A stretch of 53,761 nt of DNA from the NCBI GenBank assembly GCA_903789615.1, contig CAIFEV010000007.1, positions 56,723-110,483 on the forward strand, written 5' to 3'. Shown piece by piece: positions 1 to 8,036 of the stretch (its first letter is position 1; each line of letters begins with the position of its first letter). Source of the DNA: an uncultured Lachnospiraceae bacterium (GTDB taxonomy: Bacteria > Bacillota > Clostridia > Lachnospirales > Lachnospiraceae). Below the pieces are notes generated by a model. That model did not search any database and was not told the origin of the DNA. It worked only from the letters and a program-made list of their open reading frames with translations. The position numbers and the translations under genes were made by a program.

Positions 1-49
1 AAATAAAACCTCACTCTTTATTTTTTTTTAACCCAATATTTTTTGTTTT

Positions 50-80
50 GGGGGGGGCCGCTCCCCCCCCCCCCCCCCCC
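50..80. repeat. G8/C18 homopolymer tract near window edge
   Basis: Eight G (50-57), a CCGCT linker and eighteen C (63-80) form a near-perfect G:C inverted pair, preceded by T- and A-rich low-complexity sequence. Nothing else in the window has such runs. It lies just past the ferredoxin stop codon, so it could be read as a stem, but it has no U-tract on the minus strand. A contig-edge sequencing or assembly artefact is the simplest reading. Confidence 0.6.
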
Positions 81-109
81 GCCAAACTGTCTTCTGAAGC
101 AGGATTTCG

Positions 110-298
110 TCATTCCTCTTCCCGGATCGCGCTTACCGGGCAGTTGTCAATGGCTTCCTGCACACCGGAACGATTTTCATCGGTGGTGTCCGCGATGGCT
201 TCGGCCTTTCCCTCTGCATTCAGCTGGAAGACTTCGGGGCAGGTAGCCGCGCACAAACCGCAGCCGATACAGGTGTCCTGATCTACATATGCTCTCAT
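110..298 (-). CDS. small 4Fe-4S ferredoxin
   Basis: A 62-residue ferredoxin that carries electrons for cytoplasmic redox enzymes. Near the N-terminus it has a CIGCGLC type CxxCxxC motif followed by AATCP, and a second partial motif, NCPVSAI, near the C-terminus. This is the pattern of one 4Fe-4S cluster (CxxCxxC...CP), with the distal second cluster site reduced, as in single-cluster Fer4_13/Fer4_15 proteins. The start at MRAYVDQD is chosen because AAGGAGG lies 7-8 bases upstream on the minus strand (about 306-313). A longer reading to 484 would run through the Crp/Fnr promoter region and has no family support. It is divergent from the Crp/Fnr gene, a pairing that may reflect redox control. 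The redox partner is unknown. Confidence 0.85.
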   Translation of the reverse strand: MRAYVDQDTCIGCGLCAATCPEVFQLNAEGKAEAIADTTDENRSGVQEAIDNCPVSAIREEE

Positions 299-328
299 AG
301 AAGCAACCTCCTTTTTTGTGTCTGAGGT

Positions 329-338
329 CACTATAGTG
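329..338. promoter_or_regulatory. 10-bp palindrome in the ferredoxin-Crp/Fnr intergenic region
   Basis: CACTATAGTG is a perfect palindrome between two divergent genes. On the minus strand it contains a TATAGT hexamer that could be the -10 element of the ferredoxin gene, with no convincing -35. It could be an operator half for the adjacent Crp/Fnr regulator, but it is not the classic TTGAT-N4-ATCAA Fnr box. Confidence 0.25.
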
Positions 339-435
339 CAGGCTGCGCTGCATTTCCGTATCCGGGACCACATAAAATGCCTGAAAATTGGAAGTATTGT
401 ATTTTCATCCGGATCACCGGGCACAGGAGGGGAAG

Positions 436-1110
436 ATGAATTTACAGGCGCTTGCTGAATGCAGACTCTTTCGCGGACTTTCACCAGAGGAGATCAGGAA
501 CATCACATGCAGTGTTCCCTGTACGGTCAGACATTATGAAGCAGGAGAGACCATTTACCGTCTGATGTCGAAGGCTGACCGGATCGGCATTATCCTGGAA
601 GGACGGGTGCAGGCCCAGAAAACGATTTACAACGGAAATCCGTTTCATTTTTCAGTACGGCGGGCCGGCGAACTGATCGGTCTCGTGGCGGCATTTTCTG
701 AAGCCGGGAAATATCCTTTTGATGTTGTGGCTGCGGAAAAGACGGATATTCTGGTCTTTGACCGGGCAGGACTTCTTCAAATGCTCCGGAAGGATGAGCG
801 GCTGACAGACAATTTTATATCGGAGCTGGCGTCGGCCAATCTCCTCCTGCAGCAGCGGCTGGAGCTTCTGACATACAACGCAATTCAGCAGAAGATTGCT
901 TTTTATCTTTTAATGGCATCCAGGGAATCAGGCAAAAGTGCGGTTCCTGTCCCGGATTCCATGACCAGATGGGCGATGATGATGAATGTATCCCGCCCTT
1001 CGCTGCACAGAGAGTTAAAAAAGATGGAAGCCGGCGGGCTGATCCGCTACTCCCCGCCTGTTGTTGAGATCATCAATCCGGGAGGCCTCTGGCAGGTGCT
1101 GGAAAGGTAG
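436..1110 (+). CDS. Crp/Fnr family transcriptional regulator
   Basis: A 224-residue DNA-binding regulator. Residues about 10-125 form a cyclic-nucleotide-binding beta-roll (ECRLFRGLSPEEI start, then GELIGLVAAFS). A long dimerisation helix follows, then a Crp-type winged helix near 165-215 with MTRWAMMMNVSRPSLHREL as the recognition region. There is no N-terminal cysteine cluster, so it is not a classic oxygen-sensing FNR, and the ligand cannot be told from sequence. The start at MNLQALAEC follows AGGAGG at 425-430. An ATG 16 codons upstream has no ribosome site. It is divergent from the ferredoxin. In Clostridia such regulators often serve nitrosative or oxidative stress responses, but no target is visible here. 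Confidence 0.88.
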   Translation: MNLQALAECRLFRGLSPEEIRNITCSVPCTVRHYEAGETIYRLMSKADRIGIILEGRVQAQKTIYNGNPFHFSVRRAGELIGLVAAFSEAGKYPFDVVAAEKTDILVFDRAGLLQMLRKDERLTDNFISELASANLLLQQRLELLTYNAIQQKIAFYLLMASRESGKSAVPVPDSMTRWAMMMNVSRPSLHRELKKMEAGGLIRYSPPVVEIINPGGLWQVLER

Positions 1111-1140
1111 AAGACTATAATCCCGGGAGACGGCACAACG

Positions 1141-1169
1141 TTGCGCATCCGTAAGATTTTGTTTATAAT
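1141..1169 (+). promoter_or_regulatory. sigma-A promoter for the methyltransferase gene
   Basis: A -35 TTGCGC (1141-1146), a 17-bp spacer and a perfect -10 TATAAT (1164-1169) would start transcription near 1176, about 100 bases ahead of the methyltransferase ATG. Confidence 0.65.
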
Positions 1170-1275
1170 GCGGTTAGCAGCAACTAATAACAGATCTACG
1201 TAGCTCATCATCCCGCCAAAGTCTGCTGCCGCCTGACTGCCGGGGTGTCATTGCGGCGGCGCGAAGGAGAAGAGG

Positions 1276-1884
1276 ATGTCATTTTTTCAGAACGCCAGAA
1301 AGCCTGTCGGCATCGGCAGAAGGCTGATGGTGAAGGGCATGAATGCCGGCGCGCATGCGGGACTCGCAAAGTGGGGGCTGTCGCACCTGAATGTCCGTCC
1401 GGACGCCAGAGTGATGGATGCAGGCTGCGGGGGAGGCGCCAATGTGAGCCGGCTGCTCAGGCTGTGCCCGGAAGGCAAAGTCTTCGGTCTGGATTATTCG
1501 GACGTGAGTGTCACGGAGTCCCGGAAGGTGAACCGACTGGCGATTGCGCAGGGGCGCTGCCGCATCATCCGGGGCGATGTCAGCAGTCTTCCATTTGAAG
1601 AGAAAACATTGGACGTCGTGACGGCCTTTGAGACGGTTTATTTCTGGCCGGACATGGAGAGGGCGATGTCCGGGATTTACAGCGCTCTGAAGCCCGGCGG
1701 TGTATTTCTTGTCTGTAATGAGTCAAACGGTCACGACAAGAACGCCGTCCGGTTTTCTCAGGTCATTGACGGCATGAAGCTGTACGACAAAAGGGAACTG
1801 GAAGGCTTTTTAAAGCGGGCGGGATTTTCGAGCGTACATACGGATGAGCGCGGAGTATGGATCTGTGTATGGGCGGTGCGCTGA
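1276..1884 (+). CDS. class I SAM-dependent methyltransferase
   Basis: A 202-residue Rossmann-fold methyltransferase of the Methyltransf_11/25 type. SAM motif I is [15 protein letters not shown] at residues 46-60. An acidic motif II follows ([11 protein letters not shown]), and [25 protein letters not shown] forms the motif III/IV region, with [10 protein letters not shown] typical of post-motif strands. The substrate cannot be assigned. AAGGAGAAGAGG directly precedes the ATG. It is a monocistronic gene behind its own promoter and ends about 110 bases before leuS. No truncation is visible. A ubiquinone/menaquinone-type or small-molecule methyltransferase is equally possible. Confidence 0.85.
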   Translation: MSFFQNARKPVGIGRRLMVKGMNAGAHAGLAKWGLSHLNVRPDARVMDAGCGGGANVSRLLRLCPEGKVFGLDYSDVSVTESRKVNRLAIAQGRCRIIRGDVSSLPFEEKTLDVVTAFETVYFWPDMERAMSGIYSALKPGGVFLVCNESNGHDKNAVRFSQVIDGMKLYDKRELEGFLKRAGFSSVHTDERGVWICVWAVR

Positions 1885-1898
1885 TTCCGGCTCCCGGA

Positions 1899-1968
1899 TT
1901 GCAAGACGCGCCCTACTCTGCTAAAATGCAGGTACTGCGTGTAATAGCAGTATCCCAGAGTACGTGGG
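1899..1968 (+). promoter_or_regulatory. leuS promoter with nested inverted repeats
   Basis: A -35 TTGCAA (1899-1904), 17-bp spacer and -10 TAAAAT (1922-1927) place the start near 1934. Two nested inverted repeats overlap it: CCTACTCTG (1912-1920) against CAGAGTA...TGGG (1956-1968), and GGTACTGC (1931-1938) against GCAGTATCC (1947-1955). No T-box signature (AGGGTGGNACCGCG) is present. The repeats may be an operator or a short leader stem. Confidence 0.45.
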
Positions 1969-1997
1969 CATCTTACAGGGCCCGGGAGGATAGAGGA

Positions 1998-4388
1998 ATG
2001 TACGATCATCAGAAGATTGAAGCGAAGTGGCAGAAGTACTGGGAGGAGAACAAGACGTTTGCGACAGACGCCTATGACTTCTCCAAGCCAAAGTATTACG
2101 TGCTGGATATGTTTCCGTATCCGTCCGGACAGGGCCTTCATGTAGGGCATCCGGAGAGCTACACGGCTACGGATATCATGGCGAGAATGAAGCGCATGCA
2201 GGGATATAACGTCATGCACCCGATGGGGTTTGACGCGTTCGGTCTTCCGGCCGAGCAGTACGCGCTCAAGACAGGCCATCATCCGGGCGAGTTCACATAC
2301 GCCAACATCGATCATTTCCGCACACAGCTGAAGAGCCTCGGTTTTTCCTATGACTGGGACCGGGAAGTGCGCACCTGCGATCCGGATTACTACAAGTGGA
2401 CCCAGTGGATCTTCCTGCAGCTCTACAACAAGGGACTGGCGTACGTCGCCGAGATGCCGGTCAACTGGTGTCCGGAGGAAAAGGCTGTTCTGGCCAATGA
2501 GGAAGTTATCAACGGCAAGAGCGAGCACGGCCATGTCGTTGTGCGCCGCAATATGCGCCAGTGGGTGCTGAAGATCACGGCGTACGCGGAGCAGCTGCTG
2601 GACGAACTGGACGAGGTCGACTGGCCGGAATCCACAAAGGAGATGCAGCGCAACTGGATCGGCAAGTCTGTCGGTGCGGATGTTGTATTCCACATCGACG
2701 GAACAGACAAGGATTTCACCGTTTTCACGACCCGCTGCGACACGCTGTTTGGCGCGACATACTGTGTAATGTCGCCGGAGCATCCATTTGTCGACGAAAT
2801 CACGACTCCGGAACAGAAAGAAGCGGTGAAGGCTTACCAGAAGCAGGCGGCGCTGAAGTCGGATCTGGAGCGCACGGACCTGAACAAGGACAAGACGGGT
2901 GTGTTCACCGGCGCGTATGCCGTAAACCCGATCAACGGAAAGAAGATCCCGATCTGGGTTTCGGACTACGTTCTGGCAAGTTACGGAACCGGCGCCATCA
3001 TGGCCGTTCCGGCACACGATACAAGAGACTATGAATTCGCGAAGAAGTTTGGTCTCCCGATCATTCAGGTGCTGGAGGGCGGAGATATCTCCAAAGAAGC
3101 CTATACCGGCGACGGTGTGCATGTGAATTCGGAGTGGCTCAACGGCCTCGGAAAGCAGGAGGCCATCGACAAGGTCATTGACTGGCTGTCAGAGCATCAC
3201 TGCGGCGAAAAGAAGATTCAGTACAAGCTCAGAGACTGGATCTTCTCCCGCCAGAGATACTGGGGCGAGCCGATCCCGATCGTTCACATGGACGACGGCA
3301 CAATGCGTACGGTAGATGAGAGCGATCTGCCGCTGGAACTGCCGGCTGTCACGGACTATGAGCCGGCAGACGACGGGCAGTCCCCGCTCGCCAAGGCGAC
3401 GGACTGGCTGAATGTGACGATCGACGGCCAGCACGGAATCCGCGAGACCAACACGATGCCGCAGTGGGCCGGCTCCTGCTGGTATTATCTGCGGTATCTG
3501 GATCCGCACAATGACAAACATCTGGCGGACCCGGAGCTCATCCGGCACTGGATGCCGGTCGACCTGTACATCGGCGGTGCGGAGCACGCGGTTCTGCACC
3601 TGCTCTATTCCCGCTTCTGGTACAAGGTTCTGCGTGACTGCGGCGTTGTATTTAACGACGAGCCGTTCCACAAGCTGTATCATCAGGGCATGATTCTCGG
3701 AGAAAACGGTGTCAAGATGTCCAAGTCGCTTGGCAACGTCGTGAACCCGGATGACCTGGTGAAGAGCCATGGCGCAGACGCGCTGCGTCTGTACGAGATG
3801 TTTATGGGACCGCTCAATGCCAGCAAGCCGTGGTCGGCCAAGGGCATGGACGGAGCCCGCAAGTGGCTCGACCGCGTATACCGCGTCGTCACAAGCGACG
3901 GCATGGTGACCGATGCACCGACGCCGGAACTCGACTACAGCTACAACTGCATGATCCGCAAGGTCACCGAGGACTATGAGACGCTCAACTTCAACACAGC
4001 GATCTCCCAGATGATGATCTTTATCAATGACGTAAATAAAAACGGCAAGGTGAGCCGTGAGATGATGGAAGGCTTCGTGAAGGTTCTCAGTCCGGTTGCA
4101 CCGCACATCGCGGAAGAAATGTGGACGGACCTCACCGGAAAGGTGGGCATCACGTACGAGACGTGGCCGGCCTACGATCCGGCCAAGACCGTAGCTGCCA
4201 GCGTGACCATCGCTGTTCAGGTCAACGGCAAAATGCGCGGCAAGTTCGAAATCGCCAAGGACACCGACAGAGAAACACTGCAGGCGAAGGCGCTGGAGCT
4301 CAACACCGTCGCAAAACAGGTTGAGGGCAGGACGATCCGCAAGGTGATCGTCGTTCCGAACAAGATCGTCAACATTATCGCAGGGTGA
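1998..4388 (+). CDS. leuS: leucyl-tRNA synthetase
   Basis: A 796-residue class Ia synthetase that charges tRNA-Leu in the cytoplasm. The ATP-binding HIGH motif appears as HVGH at 48-51 inside [17 protein letters not shown]. The CP1 editing domain runs from about 220 to 400, with [13 protein letters not shown] and the [18 protein letters not shown] region. The KMSKS loop is exact at 573-577 ([10 protein letters not shown]), followed by the anticodon-binding helical domain and a C-terminal domain with VNGKMRGK. Length is normal for bacterial LeuRS (about 800-860). The start [15 protein letters not shown] is chosen for its GAGGATAGAGG site and family-typical N-terminus. An upstream in-frame ATG at 1857 overlaps the previous gene. 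Confidence 0.98.
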   Translation: MYDHQKIEAKWQKYWEENKTFATDAYDFSKPKYYVLDMFPYPSGQGLHVGHPESYTATDIMARMKRMQGYNVMHPMGFDAFGLPAEQYALKTGHHPGEFTYANIDHFRTQLKSLGFSYDWDREVRTCDPDYYKWTQWIFLQLYNKGLAYVAEMPVNWCPEEKAVLANEEVINGKSEHGHVVVRRNMRQWVLKITAYAEQLLDELDEVDWPESTKEMQRNWIGKSVGADVVFHIDGTDKDFTVFTTRCDTLFGATYCVMSPEHPFVDEITTPEQKEAVKAYQKQAALKSDLERTDLNKDKTGVFTGAYAVNPINGKKIPIWVSDYVLASYGTGAIMAVPAHDTRDYEFAKKFGLPIIQVLEGGDISKEAYTGDGVHVNSEWLNGLGKQEAIDKVIDWLSEHHCGEKKIQYKLRDWIFSRQRYWGEPIPIVHMDDGTMRTVDESDLPLELPAVTDYEPADDGQSPLAKATDWLNVTIDGQHGIRETNTMPQWAGSCWYYLRYLDPHNDKHLADPELIRHWMPVDLYIGGAEHAVLHLLYSRFWYKVLRDCGVVFNDEPFHKLYHQGMILGENGVKMSKSLGNVVNPDDLVKSHGADALRLYEMFMGPLNASKPWSAKGMDGARKWLDRVYRVVTSDGMVTDAPTPELDYSYNCMIRKVTEDYETLNFNTAISQMMIFINDVNKNGKVSREMMEGFVKVLSPVAPHIAEEMWTDLTGKVGITYETWPAYDPAKTVAASVTIAVQVNGKMRGKFEIAKDTDRETLQAKALELNTVAKQVEGRTIRKVIVVPNKIVNIIAG

Positions 4389-4400
4389 TTCGCTCTGTCA

Positions 4401-4446
4401 AAGGCACCGGCTTTCCGGCAGTAAGGAAAGTCCGGTGCCTTTTTAG
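4401..4446 (+). terminator. rho-independent terminator of leuS
   Basis: GGCACCGG/CCGGTGCC and CTTTCC/GGAAAG form a 14-bp stem around an 8-base loop (4403-4439), followed by six T. Confidence 0.93.
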
Positions 4447-4490
4447 ATTATCTGTATGGGGCTGTCGCTCCTTTGACAAATGGTGAGCGT

Positions 4491-5093
4491 ATGATTCGGA
4501 ATCTGATTTTTGATATCGGGAATGTCCTGATGAAATATGACCCGGAAGGCTGCATTTACGGTACTTTTGAGCGCCGCACGGCAGACTGCGTGTATGATGC
4601 TTTGTTTCACTCCGGTTTCTGGGTGGAACTGGACAGAGGAGTCATGCCGGAGGAGGAAATCCTTGCGGGATTTATCCGGAGCTGTCCGGACATGTCAGAG
4701 CAGATCACCTTTCAGTATGAAAACATGGGGGACTTCTGCAGCGCGTATTCCGGCACCCTGCCGTGGCTTCGGCGACTGAAGAAGGACTATAAACTCTACT
4801 ATCTCAGCAATTACTCGGTCCCGATGCGCCGGCGCACAGGACCGATGCTGGATTCCTTTCTGCCGCTCATGGACGGCGGAATTTTTTCCTGCGATGTCGG
4901 GAAAATCAAGCCGGATCCGGCGATCTACCGGATGCTGTCTGACCGTTACCGTCTGGATCCGGCCCAGTGCGTATTTCTTGATGACTCGGCGGACAATGTC
5001 CGGGCGGCCGAAGCGCTCGGCATGAGAGCGGTGCTGGCAGGAGAGCCGGCCGGGACCAGGAAGGAACTGGACCGGCTGCTGGAAGAGCCTTAA
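4491..5093 (+). CDS. HAD-superfamily hydrolase (YihX-like phosphatase)
   Basis: A 200-residue haloacid dehalogenase-fold hydrolase, most likely a sugar-phosphate phosphatase. The nucleophile motif is IFDIGNVL with Asp8. The usual second Asp is a glycine, as in the YihX/epoxide-hydrolase-N subgroup (FDLGNV). Motif II is YYLSNYS, motif III lysine lies in KIKPDPAIY, and motif IV is CVFLDDSADNV. The ATG at 4491 (MIRNLIFD) matches the family N-terminus. A start six codons upstream is possible and neither has a strong ribosome site. The gene sits alone between two terminators, so no pathway context is available. Confidence 0.88.
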   Translation: MIRNLIFDIGNVLMKYDPEGCIYGTFERRTADCVYDALFHSGFWVELDRGVMPEEEILAGFIRSCPDMSEQITFQYENMGDFCSAYSGTLPWLRRLKKDYKLYYLSNYSVPMRRRTGPMLDSFLPLMDGGIFSCDVGKIKPDPAIYRMLSDRYRLDPAQCVFLDDSADNVRAAEALGMRAVLAGEPAGTRKELDRLLEEP

Positions 5094-5117
5094 TCCCCGC
5101 GTATATATTTTGCTTCT

Positions 5118-5149
5118 GCCCCGTGCCGCTTTGTGCAGCCGGGGCTTTT
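5118..5149 (+). terminator. terminator of the HAD gene
   Basis: GCCCCG (5118-5123) pairs with CGGGGC (5140-5145), with partial inner pairing (TGC/GCA), followed by TTTT. Confidence 0.7.
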
Positions 5150-5181
5150 GCTGCAGCAGACGTTTCGCAAATCAGATGGAT

Positions 5182-6408
5182 TTACTCAAATCCGCCGACG
5201 GTGACTACGTCGGTCATCTTTGTGATGATGGGCTTGTATTCTTCATAGACAGCCTTGTAATCCGGCAGGTGGGACTCGTCGATCTGTGAAAAAGGAATTA
5301 CATCATGGTCGGTCATGGTTCCCTCCGTGTAATAGAAATACAGAAGGTCGGCGTGAATGTCTTTCAGGCAGACTTCGCTGCTTCCGTCTGGCTGCGTTGT
5401 CTTTTGTATCGTCAGTCCGGCCATCATCTCGATCCGGCTCAGGTCATACTGGAGAGCCACAATATTCCCCAGTGAATAAAAGCAGATCGTGCGGTCGTTA
5501 ATCCATTCGACAGGTTGAATACAGTGCGGATGAGTGCCGATAATGATATCCGCACCGGAATCGGAAAGCTGATGGGCAAGGGTTATCTGTGACGTATCCG
5601 GTTCTGTCTGGTATTCCTGTCCCCAGTGGATGGCTACGATGACGACATCGGCTTTTTCCCTGGCTTTTTTTACTTTCTGCAGCAGTTCGTCAACTCTGCC
5701 GTCGTAGCAGGCGACCAGGTATTCCTGCCCTTTTGGCGGCTTTATGCCATTCGTGCCATAGGTGTAAGAAAGAAAAGCAAACGTAATGCCATTGATCTCA
5801 TGAACCGGGATGGCATCGTACTCTTCCTGCGACAGAAAGGTGCCGGAAGTGATCATTTCCGGGTGGGAATTCCAGTAGCTGACGGAATGCTCTATGCCGG
5901 ATGCTCCCTGGTCCAGTGCGTGGTTGTTGGCCAGAGATGTCATGTTGAAGCCGAGGGAGAGCATATAGTCACCCCAGGCCGTCAGTCCGTTGAAGCACGG
6001 GTACCCTCTGGCGCCCAGAGCGTCTCCGCCCAGAATTGTCTCCTGATTGTAGTAGCGCAGATCATACGGGCGGGCAAGTGCACCGACCCGGTCAAGCAGG
6101 GTAAATGTACAGGTCCCATCGTTATTTATGGCGTTGTTTTCAATCCCCGCATGCAGCAGCGCATCTCCGACCATGAACAGCGAAGCACTCTGAACTACCG
6201 GCTGCGGCTGCGTTTCCGGTTCTGTAACGACCCGGTCTGCAGCTGCGGTCTGCAGCCTGGCAGAAGTCTGCTCCTGGGTGTCAGTCTGCCCGATTGTTCC
6301 GGCATCTGCCTGGATGCGCGCCGACCGGTATCCGAAAACCGCGGCTATTCCCAGAACAATGACGACACATATTATCGCAACAAACCTGTCAAATGCTTTT
6401 TCACTCAT
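5182..6408 (-). CDS. CapA-family membrane-anchored metallophosphoesterase-like protein
   Basis: A 408-residue protein with one N-terminal membrane segment (about residues 8-27, FVAIICVVIVLGIAAVFGY), a polar linker rich in Gln/Thr, and a PGA_cap domain from about 80 to 380. Typical motifs are MVGDALLHAGI, the SLANNHALDQG metal-site loop, VIVAIHWGQEY and IIIGTHPHCIQPVEW, which match the metallophosphoesterase-like core of CapA/PgsA. CapA proteins take part in poly-gamma-glutamate capsule export, but no capB/capC/pgs partners are present, so the role here is open. AGAGGAAA precedes the ATG on the minus strand. A TATACT hexamer near 6498-6503 could be its -10 element. It is convergent with the HAD gene. 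Confidence 0.85.
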   Translation of the reverse strand: MSEKAFDRFVAIICVVIVLGIAAVFGYRSARIQADAGTIGQTDTQEQTSARLQTAAADRVVTEPETQPQPVVQSASLFMVGDALLHAGIENNAINNDGTCTFTLLDRVGALARPYDLRYYNQETILGGDALGARGYPCFNGLTAWGDYMLSLGFNMTSLANNHALDQGASGIEHSVSYWNSHPEMITSGTFLSQEEYDAIPVHEINGITFAFLSYTYGTNGIKPPKGQEYLVACYDGRVDELLQKVKKAREKADVVIVAIHWGQEYQTEPDTSQITLAHQLSDSGADIIIGTHPHCIQPVEWINDRTICFYSLGNIVALQYDLSRIEMMAGLTIQKTTQPDGSSEVCLKDIHADLLYFYYTEGTMTDHDVIPFSQIDESHLPDYKAVYEEYKPIITKMTDVVTVGGFE

Positions 6409-6543
6409 ACGGTTTCCTCTGGTATAGCGAAAGAGGAAAGAGTCCCCCCTTTGGATACAGATGATGATTTAAATCACAAACGGATACTTATAGACTTAGT
6501 ATAACCTGAAAACGGACAATAGGAAAGACAGAGACGCGACGTT

Positions 6544-6906
6544 TCATCCCGCCAGACGGCCTGCCACAAACACGGCAGCAGTGCCGCAGACGATGCTTGC
6601 GGCCACATAGGCCAGTGCGGCGCCGCCCTGCCCCTTTTCCATCAGCTGTTCTGTCTCCAGGGCAAAGGAAGAAAATGTCGTGAATCCGCCGCACACACCG
6701 ACCTTCAGGAAGGTGACGAGCCTTGGATTCATCGCATTTTTTGCCGCCAGCGCCGCCACCGCGCCGATGACAAATGCACCTGCAATGTTGATCAGAAACG
6801 TTTTGACAGGAAAACCGTTTGACGGGCTGACCGGCAGAAGACCGATGAGATAGCGCAGAATCGCGCCGAGTGCCCCGCCGGCACCGATAAGAAGACAGTC
6901 TGACAT
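6544..6906 (-). CDS. crcB: fluoride exporter CrcB/FluC
   Basis: A 120-residue four-helix membrane protein that works as an antiparallel dimer to expel fluoride. Family marks are GAGGALGAILRYLIG at the N-terminus, FLINIAGAFVIG (Asn of the pore region), and GVCGGFTTFSSFALE, the TTFS motif with the pore phenylalanines. Full length. AAAGGAGC precedes the ATG. Only one copy is present, consistent with a homodimer. The leader between the predicted start (about 7021) and the ATG is about 115 bases and includes a hairpin with a U-rich tail, but the usual fluoride riboswitch consensus is not seen. Confidence 0.95.
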   Translation of the reverse strand: MSDCLLIGAGGALGAILRYLIGLLPVSPSNGFPVKTFLINIAGAFVIGAVAALAAKNAMNPRLVTFLKVGVCGGFTTFSSFALETEQLMEKGQGGAALAYVAASIVCGTAAVFVAGRLAG

Positions 6907-6925
6907 ATGAATGCTCCTTTATTGC

Positions 6926-6966
6926 AAAAAGGAAAGCCGGCCGCTGCAAAAGGCGGCCTTTTTAAT
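6926..6966. terminator. hairpin with T-tracts on both sides, crcB leader
   Basis: GGCCGC (6939-6944) and GCGGCC (6953-6958) form a perfect stem with an 8-base loop. Plus-strand reading is followed by TTTTTAATT and minus-strand reading by GGCTTTCCTTTTT. On the minus strand it lies inside the crcB leader about 30 bases before the start codon, so it may attenuate crcB. On the plus strand it would insulate nfo from upstream transcription. Confidence 0.55.
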
Positions 6967-7027
6967 TGCGCTGCCGCTGCCCCGAGTCCCGGATTGGGTA
7001 ACTGCCGCAGCACGGCTCATAAAAAGT

Positions 7028-7056
7028 ATCATATACCCGGTCGGAAGAGATGCCAA
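7028..7056 (-). promoter_or_regulatory. crcB promoter
   Basis: Read on the minus strand: -35 TTGGCA (7056-7051), a 17-bp spacer, -10 TATGAT (7033-7028). Both hexamers match consensus at five of six positions. The -35 overlaps that of the divergent nfo promoter. Confidence 0.65.
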
Positions 7057-7078
7057 GGGGTGTCTGATTTGTTAAAAT
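7050..7078 (+). promoter_or_regulatory. nfo promoter
   Basis: -35 ATGCCA (7050-7055), a 17-bp spacer and -10 TAAAAT (7073-7078). The leader would be very short (about 18 bases) and the ribosome site AAAGGAG follows at once. Confidence 0.5.
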
Positions 7079-7102
7079 GGGCAGGAAAGGAGCTTTTGGA
7101 AA

Positions 7103-7942
7103 ATGATTGATATCGGCTGTCATCTGTCCATTTCAGACGGCTACGCGGCGATGGGACGCGAGTGCCTGGCGATGGGCGGAAATACGTTCGCCTTTTTTAC
7201 GAGAAATCCGCGCGGCGGACAGGCAAAGACGCCGGATCCGTCCGACGTGGCGGCGCTGAATGCCTTTTTGCGGGAACATCACTTTGGAAAGCTGGTGGCG
7301 CACGCACCGTACACGATGAATCTCTGCTCGGACAAGGAACGGGCACGAGAATGTGCCGAGGAGTGCTTCCGCGAGGATCTGGCGAAGATGGAGCAGCTGC
7401 CCGGCAATTACTTCAACTTCCACCCGGGCAACTCGCTCAAGCAGGACCGTGAGGCGTGCATGGAGAGGATCGTGCAGGTGCTGAACACGTACATCCGGCC
7501 GGATCAGAGCACAGTGGTGCTGCTGGAGACGATGGCCGGAAAGGGAACGGAGATCGGGAAGACCTTTGAGGAACTGCGTGCCATTTTGGACCGGATTGAA
7601 CCGGACAAGCGGGAAAAGGCCGGTGTCTGCTTTGACACCTGTCACGTGTGGGATGCGGGGTACGACATTGTACATGACCTGGACGGCGTACTCTCGGAGT
7701 TTGACCGGACGGTGGGACTTGACAAACTGATGGCGGTACATCTGAATGATTCCAAAAACGGCTGCGGTTCGCACAAGGACCGGCACGAAAAGCTGGGACA
7801 GGGCTGCATCGGAGAGGCGGCCCTGCACCGCGTCGTGTGCCATCCGGCGCTTGCCGGGCGGCCGTTTATTCTGGAGACGCCCAACGACCGGGACGGTTAT
7901 GTCCGGGAGATCGCCCAGGTGAAGGCCTGGCAGAAAGCATGA
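7103..7942 (+). CDS. nfo: endonuclease IV (AP endonuclease)
   Basis: A 279-residue TIM-barrel, tri-zinc AP endonuclease that cuts 5' of abasic sites in base-excision repair. Metal-ligand and family blocks are visible in order: AHAPYTMNL, NFHPGNSL (His), VVLLETMAGKG (Glu), GVCFDTCHVWDAGYD (Asp and His), VHLNDSKNGCGSHKDRHEKLGQG (His and Asp) and FILETPN (Glu). Length matches E. coli Nfo (285). AAAGGAG lies upstream of the ATG. The following PHP gene starts 94 bases downstream, so the two may be co-transcribed. Confidence 0.97.
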   Translation: MIDIGCHLSISDGYAAMGRECLAMGGNTFAFFTRNPRGGQAKTPDPSDVAALNAFLREHHFGKLVAHAPYTMNLCSDKERARECAEECFREDLAKMEQLPGNYFNFHPGNSLKQDREACMERIVQVLNTYIRPDQSTVVLLETMAGKGTEIGKTFEELRAILDRIEPDKREKAGVCFDTCHVWDAGYDIVHDLDGVLSEFDRTVGLDKLMAVHLNDSKNGCGSHKDRHEKLGQGCIGEAALHRVVCHPALAGRPFILETPNDRDGYVREIAQVKAWQKA

Positions 7943-8036
7943 CAGTATGGCGTCGGCTGCCATGTCTGTCTGCTGTCTTTTGCCCGGGCTTGCAATCCGT
8001 CGGTTTTGTTTTATGATGGTACCGGAGGAGAGGACG

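Noticed and set aside
1885-1997. T-box leader of leuS
   Set aside because: No AGGGTGGNACCGCG-like antiterminator sequence and too short a leader. The same holds for cysS and glnS, which lie inside operons.
1758-3122. 454-codon open frame antisense to leuS
   Set aside because: Complete overlap with well-supported leuS, biased composition typical of antisense frames in GC-rich DNA, and no ribosome site.
6907-7030. Fluoride riboswitch upstream of crcB
   Set aside because: Expected from gene function, but the conserved crcB-motif bases were not found in the leader on the minus strand.
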